24,523 nt of DNA, from assembly GCA_916720285.1 (NCBI GenBank), contig CAKAQP010000008.1, forward strand, positions 1-24,523. Reading direction: 5' to 3'. Below are positions 7,571 through 15,741 of the stretch, in pieces. The position numbers were made by a program, and so were the translations under genes. Under the pieces are notes generated by a model. The model was not told the DNA's origin and did not search any database. It was given only the letters and a program-made list of their open reading frames with translations. This DNA comes from an uncultured Lachnoanaerobaculum sp. Its GTDB lineage: Bacteria; Bacillota; Clostridia; Lachnospirales; Lachnospiraceae. Within the stretch, counting starts at the first letter, position 1; the number at the start of each line of letters is the position of its first letter.

Positions 7571-9419
7571 AGCAAACACCTCCATTATATTTTCTTGCAC
7601 CACAACCTAAACACTGCTGTCTACAGTTTGGTGAGATCTTATCTTCATGCGCTGTTTTCCACTCTCTGATAAGGAATTCCTTTGTAACTCCGGAATCTAT
7701 AAAATCCCAAGGGAATATCTCATCCAAATCTCTTTGTCTTAATGTATAAAAGCCGGGATCTATACCGGTTTGCTCATATGCCTTAAGCCAATATTCCAAA
7801 TCAAACTGATCCGACCATGAATCATACATTGCACCGTTTTGATAAGCATTAACTATGACATCCGCAATCTTTCTGTCACCTCTTGCCATGAGTCCCTCAA
7901 GCAATGTTACCTCCGCATCATGGTACTGATACTTCATACTCTTTTGATTAAGCTGTTCTCTGAAAGTATCCTTTACAAGATGTGCTCTTCTAAGGTACTC
8001 TTCTTCAGTTTCCATTTTTGCCCACTGGAATGGTGTAAACGGTTTCGGCACAAAGAAAGATGAACTTGCGGTAATAGATACTTTACCGATTCTTTGATCC
8101 TTTGGAATAGAGTAATAATTTTCAGCTATTTTTTCACAAAGCAGCGGTATACCCTTAATATCCTCCTCAGTCTCTGTAGGAAGTCCAAGCATAAAGTAAA
8201 GCTTTACTTTATTCCAGCCCCCCTTAAACGCCTCCATTGAACCGCTTAATATATCTTCCTCTGTAATTCCCTTATTTATTACATCCCTTAGTCTCTGTGT
8301 TCCGGCTTCAGGTGCAAATGTCAAAGAGCTCTTTTTCACATCCTGAACTTTACTCATTACATCTAATGAAAAAGCATCAATTCGCAAAGACGGCAAAGAT
8401 ATATTAATCCCTCTATCCTTTGTATATTCCAAAAGAAAATCAAGAAGCTTATCAAGCTGACTGTAATCACTTGAACTGAGTGAACTGAGTGAAATCTCTT
8501 CCGCTCCGGTAATATCAAGCATTGTTTTAGCATAATTTATAAGATATTCAAGTGAATGTTCTCTTTGCGGTCTATATACATTTCCCGCCTGACAGAATCT
8601 GCATCCTCTGATACATCCTCTCATTATCTCAAGCACCACTCTGTCTTGTGTGACCTTAATAAAAGGAACTACCGGCTTTGAAAGGTATGATACAGTGTCC
8701 ATATTTTGAACCACAACTCTGTGTACAACACTTGGAACATCTTCGTACTTAGGTGTAAATGATGCTATAGTACCGTCTTCCTTATAGCTTACATCATAAA
8801 ACTCCGGTATATACATACCGTCAAGTTTTGCCGCTTTTCTTAAAAATTCATGTTTTGAAAGCCCGTTTTTTTTGCATTCCTTATAAAGGTCAAGCAGCTT
8901 GTCATAAACAACTTCACCCTCACCTATATAGAATATGTCAAAGAAAGGTGACAAAGGCTCCGGATTATAAGTACATGGACCACCACCTATTACTATAGGA
9001 TATTCCTCTCCCCTGTCCTTTGCATACATTGGAATCTGTGAAAGTTCTAAAACCTGCAAAATATTTGTGTAGCACATCTCATACTGTAAGGTAATGCCTA
9101 AAATATCGGCATCCTTTACATTTTCCTGGCTCTCCAAAGAAAACAACGGAATATTCTTTTCTCTGAGTATCTTATCGAGGTCAACCCATGGTGAAAATAA
9201 TCTCTCACAGAATGTGTCTTCTCTTTTATTGAGCATATCATATATAATCTGCATTCCTATATGACTCATTCCTATTTCATAGACATCAGGAAAACACATA
9301 ACAAATCTTATATCTACATCTTCTAATATTTTATCTCTTGAATTTAACTCACCGCCGATATATCTTGCCGGCTTGTCTACGCTAAGCAGTATATCATCGC
9401 TTAGTGCTAATTTTCTCAT
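7554..9419 (-). CDS. TIGR03960 family B12-binding-type radical SAM protein
   Basis: This 621-residue protein has an N-terminal cobalamin-binding-like region (about 30-170; DVYEIGMSHIGMQII and GITLQYEMCYTNI, with GGGPCTYNPEPLSPFFD). A radical SAM domain follows, with the cluster ligands in MRGCIRGCRFCQAGN (Cys269, Cys273, Cys276). Conserved stretches include SLPSLRIDAFS, LTFAPEAGTQRLRDVINKG and KLYFMLGLPTETEEDI. The C-terminus holds a second cysteine cluster (CRQQCLGCG, then Cys eight residues on), which may bind another metal or iron-sulfur centre. The reaction catalysed by the family is unknown. The start ATG at 9419 has AAAGAGG close upstream. The gene lies 18 bases after the ABC exporter subunit gene and overlaps its TIGR03936 partner, with which it is fused in some relatives. 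Confidence 0.9.
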   Translation of the reverse strand: MRKLALSDDILLSVDKPARYIGGELNSRDKILEDVDIRFVMCFPDVYEIGMSHIGMQIIYDMLNKREDTFCERLFSPWVDLDKILREKNIPLFSLESQENVKDADILGITLQYEMCYTNILQVLELSQIPMYAKDRGEEYPIVIGGGPCTYNPEPLSPFFDIFYIGEGEVVYDKLLDLYKECKKNGLSKHEFLRKAAKLDGMYIPEFYDVSYKEDGTIASFTPKYEDVPSVVHRVVVQNMDTVSYLSKPVVPFIKVTQDRVVLEIMRGCIRGCRFCQAGNVYRPQREHSLEYLINYAKTMLDITGAEEISLSSLSSSDYSQLDKLLDFLLEYTKDRGINISLPSLRIDAFSLDVMSKVQDVKKSSLTFAPEAGTQRLRDVINKGITEEDILSGSMEAFKGGWNKVKLYFMLGLPTETEEDIKGIPLLCEKIAENYYSIPKDQRIGKVSITASSSFFVPKPFTPFQWAKMETEEEYLRRAHLVKDTFREQLNQKSMKYQYHDAEVTLLEGLMARGDRKIADVIVNAYQNGAMYDSWSDQFDLEYWLKAYEQTGIDPGFYTLRQRDLDEIFPWDFIDSGVTKEFLIREWKTAHEDKISPNCRQQCLGCGARKYNGGVCFEGKN

Positions 9420-9437
9420 ATATTCCTCTTTCTAATT

Positions 9438-11168
9438 TTAAACTGCATTATTTAATTCATAATAGAAGCCCTTCATCTCCATAAGCTCCTTATGATTTCC
9501 TTGTTCTATAATATGACCGTCTTTAAGTACCAGTATCACATCGGCATTTTTTATAGTTGAAAGTCTGTGAGCAACTACAAAACTTGTTCTACCTGTCATC
9601 ATCTTATCAAATGCCTTACTTATTCTTGCTTCAGTCATCGTATCTATACTTGATGTTGCCTCATCAAGTATAAGCATAGGTGGCAATACGAGCATTATCC
9701 TTGCAATACATAAAAGCTGTCTTTGTCCTGCCGAAAGATTTTCACCACCCTCGGTTACTAATGTATCATATCCGTCAGGTAATCTTTTTATAAAGCTGTC
9801 TGCATAGGCTTCCTTAGCTGCCGCCTCTATCTCTTCAAATGTAGCATCCGGTTTTCCAAATGCAATATTATCTCTTATTGATGCATTCTTTAACCATGTC
9901 TCCTGCAAAACCATACCGAAATTTTCTCTGATGGATTTTCTTGTAATATCATTGATATTCTTGCCTTCTATCTTAATAGAGCCGCTGTCGATATCATAAA
10001 ATCGCATCAAAAGATTTATAATAGTGGACTTTCCGCTTCCTGTCGGTCCAACTATTGCAATTCTTTGTCCGGCTTTTACATCCAAATTCAAATCTTCTAT
10101 AAGCTTCTTTGATTTGTCATAGGAGAAGTAAACATGTGATATTTCTACATTCCCGTCTACATTTTCAATCTTATTATTTTCATCCTTATCAGGAAGTATC
10201 TCTTCTTCATCTATAAGTGCAAATACCCTCGCTGCACATGCAAATGAATTTTGCAATTCAGTAACAACTCCCGATATTTCATTAAAAGGCTTTGTATATT
10301 GAGTAGCATAACTTAGTACGGAGGTGACTTGTCCAACACTCATTTTCCCCGTAATTGCAAGCAATGCTCCTGAAATGGCAACACCTGCATATACCAAAGA
10401 GTTTACAAATCTTGTAGCCGGGAATGCTATAGCTGAAATAAATATCGCATTTTGACTTGCAACCCTTAGTGCCTCATCAGATTCTTTAAACTCGTTTTCT
10501 ATCTGATTTTCCATATTGAAGTTTTTTACAGTTCCAAGTCCTGCAATCATTTCATCCACTATTCCTGTCATCCTTGCTCTTCTTTCCGATTGTGACTTGA
10601 AATGCTTGTAAGTATTCTTTGCAATAAGTCCTGCCACAAGCATTGCAAGCGGTGTAACAAGAAGTACCACTAGTGTAACATATACATTTATTGTAAACAG
10701 TATAAAAATAGTAAGTACTATTGTAAGTATTCCTGTGAAAAACTGGGCAAATCCCATCAATAACCCTTCAGAAAACTGGTCTACGTCATTAATAACTCTA
10801 TTTATTATCTCACCATGACTTGTAGAATCCACATATGATATAGGCAGTTTCATTATCTTTGCAAATGCCTGATTTCTGATATCCCTTACCATATGATATG
10901 CAACTCCGTTATTTATTGCAGTCATACACCACTGTGCTATAGCCGTAATACACATAATAATCATCATCAGTAATATCACTTTTATGAGCTTTTCAAAGTC
11001 TACATTTCCCTTTGAAACAATTGTATCCACAGCTCTACCTGTAAGTATCGGTAAATATAAAGTTGTAAGTACAATAACCACAGCAAGTATCAGACTGACA
11101 AACATCCTGAATCTGTATGGATGAAGCAGGTTTAAAATTCTTTTTAAAGTGTTTTTATTTTTCTTCAT
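9438..11168 (-). CDS. Heterodimeric ABC exporter subunit, with the consensus catalytic glutamate
   Basis: A 576-residue type IV exporter half: six predicted membrane helices in residues 1-310, then a nucleotide-binding domain. Visible motifs are Walker A GPTGSGKSTI, Q-loop VLQETWL, signature LSAGQRQLL, Walker B MLILDEATSSID with the catalytic Glu, and H-loop VVAHRLST. Such proteins export drugs, lipids or peptides; the substrate cannot be predicted. It resembles the TM288/BmrD/YheH-type subunit and pairs with the gene upstream. The start is ATG 11168, because GAGGAGG inside the end of the upstream gene lies seven bases before it; ATG 11183 has no site. The gap to the upstream stop is one base, so the two subunits are translationally coupled. 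The radical SAM gene follows after 18 bases. Confidence 0.9.
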   Translation of the reverse strand: MKKNKNTLKRILNLLHPYRFRMFVSLILAVVIVLTTLYLPILTGRAVDTIVSKGNVDFEKLIKVILLMMIIMCITAIAQWCMTAINNGVAYHMVRDIRNQAFAKIMKLPISYVDSTSHGEIINRVINDVDQFSEGLLMGFAQFFTGILTIVLTIFILFTINVYVTLVVLLVTPLAMLVAGLIAKNTYKHFKSQSERRARMTGIVDEMIAGLGTVKNFNMENQIENEFKESDEALRVASQNAIFISAIAFPATRFVNSLVYAGVAISGALLAITGKMSVGQVTSVLSYATQYTKPFNEISGVVTELQNSFACAARVFALIDEEEILPDKDENNKIENVDGNVEISHVYFSYDKSKKLIEDLNLDVKAGQRIAIVGPTGSGKSTIINLLMRFYDIDSGSIKIEGKNINDITRKSIRENFGMVLQETWLKNASIRDNIAFGKPDATFEEIEAAAKEAYADSFIKRLPDGYDTLVTEGGENLSAGQRQLLCIARIMLVLPPMLILDEATSSIDTMTEARISKAFDKMMTGRTSFVVAHRLSTIKNADVILVLKDGHIIEQGNHKELMEMKGFYYELNNAV

Positions 11169-11169
11169 T

Positions 11170-12894
11170 TTAAGCCTCCTCATTCATTATCTGTGAACTG
11201 TATATTTCTTTGTAAATAGGATTATTCTCCAAAAGTTCATCATGAGTGCCAATTCCCACAATTTTTCCGTCGTCAAGTACTATTATTCTGTCTGCATTTT
11301 TTATTGAGACTATTCTTTGGCTGACTATAAGAGTGGTAATATTTTCTATCTCTTTAATTGCCTTTCGAAGCCTTGAGTCTGTAGCATAGTCAAGCGCTGA
11401 AGATGAATCATCAAGTATAAGTATTCCTGCTTTTTTTACAAGACTTCTTGCAATGGAAAGCCTCTGTTTTTGGCCTCCGGAAAAATTATTTCCATACATT
11501 GCAACTTCAGAATCAAGTTTACCTTCTTTGGAATTGATTACATCTGTGGCCTGAGCGATATCCGCAGCTTTATACAATTCTTCATCAGTTGCACTCTCAT
11601 CTCCCCAAAGCAGATTGTTTCTTATATTTCCCCTAAACAGCCTTGACTTTTGCTCAACCAAAGCCACATTCCTTCTTATAGACTCTAAAGTGTATTCTTT
11701 TATATCTCTACCTGCAATTTTTATACTGCCTCTGCTTATATCATAAAATCTTGGAATCAAGTTTATTAAAGAGCTCTTTCCTGAACCTGTACCTCCAATG
11801 ATACCTATGGTTTCTCCCTTTCTTACAGAAAATGTTATATCTGAAATAGCCTCTTCCTTTGACTTAGGATATGCAAAACCCACATTTTCAAAAGTTATTA
11901 TCTCACCGTCAAAATCATTTAAAACAAGCTCACTGTTACCGCCATTTATCGATGATTTAATATCAAATATTTCATTTATTCTCTTTGCACAGGCACTGGC
12001 CTTTGCTAAAAGTATTATTAGATTGGCAAACTTTACAAGTTCTACAAGTATCTGTGACATATAATTTATAAGAGCCACTACTTGACCGGTAGTAAGATTA
12101 CCTATATTTACCTGTATTCCACCTGCTTGAAGTATTGCTACTATACCTAAATTTACTACAACATATGTAAGAGGATTTAAAAGTGCGGATATATTTCCCA
12201 CTCTTAACTGATCATTATATAAATCCTCTGTCGCAGTATCATATTCACCGATCTCACTTTTTTCTTTTGAAAAAGCACGAATAACTCTGATACCTGTAAG
12301 ATTTTCTCCCGTTTTTCCAAGAACCTTATCAAGCTTTCTTTGTACATTTCGATAAAGACCTATACTCTTAGACATTATGAACGCAACTATTATTGAAAGA
12401 ATTACTATTACAGTAAATGCGATAAGCGACATCTTTGCATCTATATTAAATGACATTACAAATGCACCTGCTACTATAAAAGGTGACCTGAGAACCAGTC
12501 TAAAAAATCTGTTTACACCGTTTTGCACCTGATCACTGTCATTTGTAATTCTTGTTACAAGAGTTTCTCTTCCAAGTATATCAGTCTCTGCATGTGAAAA
12601 CTTTAAAATATGAGCAAACAAATCATCTCTAAGCTTTGTTCCGAAGCCTGTTGCAGCCTTTGCACTGAAATACTGTGCAACTATTGCTGATATAAGCCCA
12701 ATTACAGCTAATGTCACAAGCAGTATACCCATCTTTATAATATAATTTGAATTTTTATTTCCAATACCGATATCAATAATTTTTGCTATAACAAGCGGTA
12801 CCAAAAGTTCAAAAGCCGCCTCCAAGAATTTAAATAAAGGCGCAAGAACAGACTCTACTTTATAATCTTTTAAATATCTAACCAGTCTAAGCAT
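11170..12894 (-). CDS. Heterodimeric ABC exporter subunit with a degenerate ATP site
   Basis: This 574-residue partner half-transporter has six predicted membrane helices (1-300) and a nucleotide-binding domain with Walker A GGTGSGKSSL, Q-loop LVEQKSRLF and a canonical signature FSGGQKQRLSIAR. Its Walker B reads ILILDDSSSALD, with Asp in place of the catalytic Glu, and its H-loop reads IVSQRIVS, with Gln in place of His. This is the pattern of TM287/BmrC/YheI-type subunits in heterodimeric exporters, where one ATP site is non-hydrolytic and the other, formed by this subunit's signature and the partner's Walker motifs, is active. The start ATG at 12894 has AGGAGG just upstream. It is the first gene behind the promoter at 12927-12955 and probably heads a five-gene operon ending with rng. 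Confidence 0.9.
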   Translation of the reverse strand: MLRLVRYLKDYKVESVLAPLFKFLEAAFELLVPLVIAKIIDIGIGNKNSNYIIKMGILLVTLAVIGLISAIVAQYFSAKAATGFGTKLRDDLFAHILKFSHAETDILGRETLVTRITNDSDQVQNGVNRFFRLVLRSPFIVAGAFVMSFNIDAKMSLIAFTVIVILSIIVAFIMSKSIGLYRNVQRKLDKVLGKTGENLTGIRVIRAFSKEKSEIGEYDTATEDLYNDQLRVGNISALLNPLTYVVVNLGIVAILQAGGIQVNIGNLTTGQVVALINYMSQILVELVKFANLIILLAKASACAKRINEIFDIKSSINGGNSELVLNDFDGEIITFENVGFAYPKSKEEAISDITFSVRKGETIGIIGGTGSGKSSLINLIPRFYDISRGSIKIAGRDIKEYTLESIRRNVALVEQKSRLFRGNIRNNLLWGDESATDEELYKAADIAQATDVINSKEGKLDSEVAMYGNNFSGGQKQRLSIARSLVKKAGILILDDSSSALDYATDSRLRKAIKEIENITTLIVSQRIVSIKNADRIIVLDDGKIVGIGTHDELLENNPIYKEIYSSQIMNEEA

Positions 12895-12926
12895 ATTCCT
12901 CCTATATGTTTGCGTACAATTTCTTT

Positions 12927-12955
12927 ATGATAATGCTTTTTTAATAGATTGTCAA
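12927..12955 (-). promoter_or_regulatory. Sigma-A promoter of the ABC exporter-radical SAM-rng operon
   Basis: On the minus strand a perfect TTGACA (12955-12950), a 17-base spacer and TATCAT (12932-12927) lie about 35 bases before the first exporter gene. The -35 box is seven bases beyond the uppP terminator stem. Confidence 0.75.
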
Positions 12956-12961
12956 AGTAAA

Positions 12962-13004
12962 AGGCATATATTTATAATGAAAAACACATTATAAATATAT
13001 GCCT
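12962..13004 (-). terminator. Terminator of the ung-uppP operon
   Basis: A perfect 18-bp stem (12962-12979 with 12987-13004) and a 7-base loop begin just after the uppP stop. The minus-strand tail is TTTACTTTGACA, a modest T-tract that runs straight into the next promoter. Confidence 0.75.
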
Positions 13005-13009
13005 GAAAT

Positions 13010-13843
13010 TTATCCCATCAAAGATGATACAAAATACCATACAAGCACTACAAGTCCAAGACCGATTCTGTAGTAACCGAAGAATTTAAAGTCATTTTTC
13101 TTTATCCAGTTCAATAAGAAACTTATAGAGAAAACAGATACTACAAATGCAACTATCATTCCAAGTAAAAGATATACGACTTCAGCTGCAGTATAGTGGA
13201 AACCGAATTTAGCCAGTTTCAAAAGGCTTGCACCGAACATTATCGGTATGCTTAAGAAGAAAGAAAACTCTGCCGATACGGCCCTTGAAGCTCCTAAAAT
13301 CATACCGCCTATAATAGTCGCACCTGACCTTGATGTTCCCGGTATAAGTGCAAGCACCTGAAAGAATCCTATAAATAAAGCTGTCTGATAATCTATTGCA
13401 TGAACGCTTCTTATGCTGTCCACTCTCTTTTTATTGGAATTTTCTATCATTATAAATAAAATACCATATATAATCAGCGCCATAGATACCACAAATCCGT
13501 TATAAAGATGTGCATCCAGCCAGTCATCAATTAAAAATCCCAACATAGCGGCCGGCAGACATGCAATAATAATCTTCTTCCACAGTTCGATAGTAAGTCT
13601 TCTCATCTTTGAACTTTTACCCCTGCTAAACGGATTCAGCTTTTTAAAATATAAAACTACAACCGCCAAAATGGCACCAAGCTGTATAACCACCATAAAC
13701 ATTGATTTGAACTCGGCGCTTGCATTAAGTCTTATAAGTTCATCAATTAAAATCATATGACCTGTGGAACTTATAGGCAGCCACTCAGTTATACCCTCTA
13801 CAATACCTATAATTATGACCTTGAGTATCTCCAGTATATTCAT
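13010..13843 (-). CDS. uppP: Undecaprenyl-diphosphatase (UppP/BacA)
   Basis: The enzyme dephosphorylates undecaprenyl pyrophosphate so the lipid carrier can be reused for peptidoglycan and other cell-wall polymers; extra copies give bacitracin resistance. The 277-residue product is a polytopic membrane protein with the two family signatures: GIVEGITEWLPISSTGH (about 13-29) and LIPGTSRSGATIIGGMILG (about 163-181). The start is ATG 13843, with AAAGG eight bases upstream; ATG 13858 lacks a site. It lies 24 bases downstream of ung, presumably in the same transcript, and ends at a strong hairpin. Confidence 0.93.
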   Translation of the reverse strand: MNILEILKVIIIGIVEGITEWLPISSTGHMILIDELIRLNASAEFKSMFMVVIQLGAILAVVVLYFKKLNPFSRGKSSKMRRLTIELWKKIIIACLPAAMLGFLIDDWLDAHLYNGFVVSMALIIYGILFIMIENSNKKRVDSIRSVHAIDYQTALFIGFFQVLALIPGTSRSGATIIGGMILGASRAVSAEFSFFLSIPIMFGASLLKLAKFGFHYTAAEVVYLLLGMIVAFVVSVFSISFLLNWIKKNDFKFFGYYRIGLGLVVLVWYFVSSLMG

Positions 13844-13867
13844 ACTAATCCTTTCCATATTTATCTT

Positions 13868-14545
13868 CTAAATATTCTCTATCTGCCAATCGATAGGCGA
13901 TATATTATTTTTTATCAAAAATTCATTTGCTTTTGAAAAATGCTTACATCCGAAAAATCCTCTATATGCAGAGAGCGGACTTGGATGCACGGTCTTTAAT
14001 ACCAGGTGCTTAGGGTTATTTAACATTTTTGCCTTTGATATTGCGGCACTTCCCCATAGCATAAACACAATAGGTCTGTCGGTATCATTTATAATATTTA
14101 TTATCGCATCCGTAAAATTCTCCCATCCCTTTCCCTGATGTGAAAAGGCTTTATGCGCTCTTACCGTAAGTATGGTATTAAGTAAAAGTACTCCCTGATT
14201 AGTCCATTTTAACAAATTCCCGTTATTAGGTACATATGTACCTACGTCATCATGAAGCTCTTTATATATATTTATAAGAGAAGGTGGAATTTTCTTTTGA
14301 GACTTAGGTACTGAAAAAGATAAACCATGTGCCTGATTCTCTCCATGATAAGGGTCCTGTCCCAAAATCACTACTTTAATATTTGATAAAGGTGTAAGAT
14401 GTAAGGCCTCAAATATCTTATCTGCCGGCGGAAATACCGTATGTGTACTGTACTCCTCTTTTACAAATTCATACAAACTCCTGTAGTATGGCTTTTTAAA
14501 CTCCCCACTAAGTACTTCTTTCCACTCTCCGGTCAATTCACTCAT
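13868..14545 (-). CDS. ung: Uracil-DNA glycosylase, family 1
   Basis: Ung removes uracil from DNA, starting base excision repair after cytosine deamination or dUMP misincorporation. The 225-residue protein has the family 1 motifs: the water-activating loop GQDPYHGENQAHGLSF (catalytic Asp), LLLNTILTVRAHKAFSH with the uracil-recognising Asn, and the Leu intercalation loop HPSPLSAYRGFFGCKHFS. Length is normal. The ATG at 14545 is the family start, but the upstream ribosome binding site is weak (GGGG about ten bases away). It appears to be the first gene of a two-gene unit with uppP. Confidence 0.94.
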   Translation of the reverse strand: MSELTGEWKEVLSGEFKKPYYRSLYEFVKEEYSTHTVFPPADKIFEALHLTPLSNIKVVILGQDPYHGENQAHGLSFSVPKSQKKIPPSLINIYKELHDDVGTYVPNNGNLLKWTNQGVLLLNTILTVRAHKAFSHQGKGWENFTDAIINIINDTDRPIVFMLWGSAAISKAKMLNNPKHLVLKTVHPSPLSAYRGFFGCKHFSKANEFLIKNNISPIDWQIENI

Positions 14546-14640
14546 ATAGAATACCCCGATTACTTTGTTTTATTTAAAGATTAAGCTGAAGTATATACCT
14601 GTTTTATAAAAAACAAGTCGTATACAAAAGTATATAGTTT

Positions 14641-14669
14641 ATTCTATCATAGCTAATTGTCCTATACAA
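14641..14669 (-). promoter_or_regulatory. Possible promoter of ung-uppP
   Basis: On the minus strand TTGTAT (14669-14664), a 17-base spacer and TAGAAT (14646-14641) give a plausible sigma-A promoter about 95 bases before ung. The region is AT-rich and the -35 matches only four of six positions. Confidence 0.35.
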
Positions 14670-14749
14670 GGTTTTAAATAATGTCAATTATGCTAATTTA
14701 ATGTTAAACAAATAAAATTTATTAACTTCTATGATATTAGTCTTACCTA

Positions 14750-14778
14750 TTTACAAGCAATATACTTTGTTCTATAAT
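14750..14778 (+). promoter_or_regulatory. Sigma-A promoter of the DUF364 gene
   Basis: TTTACA (14750-14755), a 17-base spacer and a perfect TATAAT (14773-14778) place transcription start near 14785, giving a leader of about 60 bases. Confidence 0.75.
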
Positions 14779-14790
14779 TATTTTGCAGCA

Positions 14791-14825
14791 GTAAATTGTA
14801 TACATTTTAATATTAATGTATTTAC
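14791..14825 (+). promoter_or_regulatory. Dyad in the leader of the DUF364 gene
   Basis: ATACATT (14800-14806) and AATGTAT (14815-14821) are perfect inverted arms, and GTAA (14791-14794)/TTAC (14822-14825) extend the symmetry with a bulge. It lies between the predicted transcription start and the ribosome binding site, where a repressor site or an RNA hairpin would act. Which of these it is cannot be told. Confidence 0.45.
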
Positions 14826-14843
14826 TTTATTTAAAGGAGAATT

Positions 14844-15689
14844 ATGAAGGATATTAAAAGAATACTGGAGCTTAATCTTGCTCTGTATAAGAAATATGAT
14901 ATTCCCATAGCCAATTTGGAAGAATTTGTTTTTGGTTTCAAATGGGCAATGGCTATTGATAATAATAAAAAAATAAGTTTTGCACTCAGAATAGGTAATG
15001 AAAAGCCTATAGCTGAATATGAGTCTATCATAAGAGAGCTTATAGGCAAGCCTTTAGATCAATGTATAATTGAGCTTTTACTTAAAGAAGATGAGACACT
15101 TCGTACTATACTTGTAGTGCTAAGCAATTTGATGAGCAAACCTTTAAACACCGTCGAGCTTCTAAAAGACAGAGGTATTGAACGTAGCGAAGGTCTTAAT
15201 TTTAAATATGATGTAAAGGATATGAAGGTAGGACTTATAGGATATGGTGTTTATATCAGATTTTTCCTTAACAAATGTAAGGAATTTCACGCCTTTGATC
15301 TACTGCCTGAAAAACAGATTCTAAGCTATCATATATCAAAGGACAGTACGGAAGTTTATCCGAAAAATATTTATTTCCATCTTGGAGAAGATGCTCTAAA
15401 GCACACAGATGTGCTCAAAGATTTGGATATAATTATTATGTCAGGTTCTACACTTGTAAATAACTCCTATCTTGATATATTAAATGCCTGCACCAAAGCA
15501 AAAATAAAAGGAATATACGGTCCAAGCAATGAACTGTCACCGGACTATCTGTTTGAATCAGGTTTCAATTATATTTTCAGTATGAACGCAAAAGACTCTA
15601 AGACATATCTTGACTGTTCATTTGCCGCCATTCCAAACTTTGAGACATTTGAGGTTATGGATCTTTATGAATTAAAAAAGGTAAATTAA
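14844..15689 (+). CDS. DUF4213/DUF364 family protein (putative heavy-metal chelation domain)
   Basis: The 281-residue product has an N-terminal enolase-N-like DUF4213 region (about 5-85) and a DUF364 domain (about 120-265). The DUF364 landmarks are DMKVGLIGYGVYIRFF, the conserved DIIIMSGSTLVNNSYLDIL, GIYGPSNELSPDYLFESG and a final hydrophobic strand. DUF364 is described as a putative heavy-metal chelation domain from structural work, but no enzymatic role is established; relatives are often found near metal or cofactor transport genes. No such gene is adjacent here: the gene is monocistronic, with its own promoter and a terminator, and its neighbours are ung (divergent) and thiZ (convergent). 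AAAGGAG six bases before ATG 14844 supports the start. It has no signal peptide or membrane segment. Confidence 0.75.
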   Translation: MKDIKRILELNLALYKKYDIPIANLEEFVFGFKWAMAIDNNKKISFALRIGNEKPIAEYESIIRELIGKPLDQCIIELLLKEDETLRTILVVLSNLMSKPLNTVELLKDRGIERSEGLNFKYDVKDMKVGLIGYGVYIRFFLNKCKEFHAFDLLPEKQILSYHISKDSTEVYPKNIYFHLGEDALKHTDVLKDLDIIIMSGSTLVNNSYLDILNACTKAKIKGIYGPSNELSPDYLFESGFNYIFSMNAKDSKTYLDCSFAAIPNFETFEVMDLYELKKVN

Positions 15690-15694
15690 ACCCG

Positions 15695-15730
15695 AAAACA
15701 CCCCGGATAACTTAATATTCGGGGTGTTTT
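15695..15730. terminator. Bidirectional terminator between the DUF364 gene and thiZ
   Basis: AAAACACCCCG (15695-15705) pairs with CGGGGTGTTTT (15720-15730); the stem can extend through GATA/TATT with one G-U pair to a six-base loop. It is followed by T5 on the plus strand and TTTT on the minus strand, and serves the two convergent genes. Confidence 0.9.
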
Positions 15731-15741
15731 TATATCCGGTT

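Noticed and set aside
14621..14634. TATAC-AAAA-GTATA dyad upstream of ung
   Set aside because: Short and entirely AT-rich apart from the C/G pair, in a region full of similar words; no reason to prefer it as an operator.
14682..14687. Perfect TTGACA on the minus strand as the ung -35 box
   Set aside because: The best -10-like sequences lie at spacings of 15 (TATAGG) or 17 (TAGGAC), both poor; the alternative pair at 14641-14669 is somewhat better.
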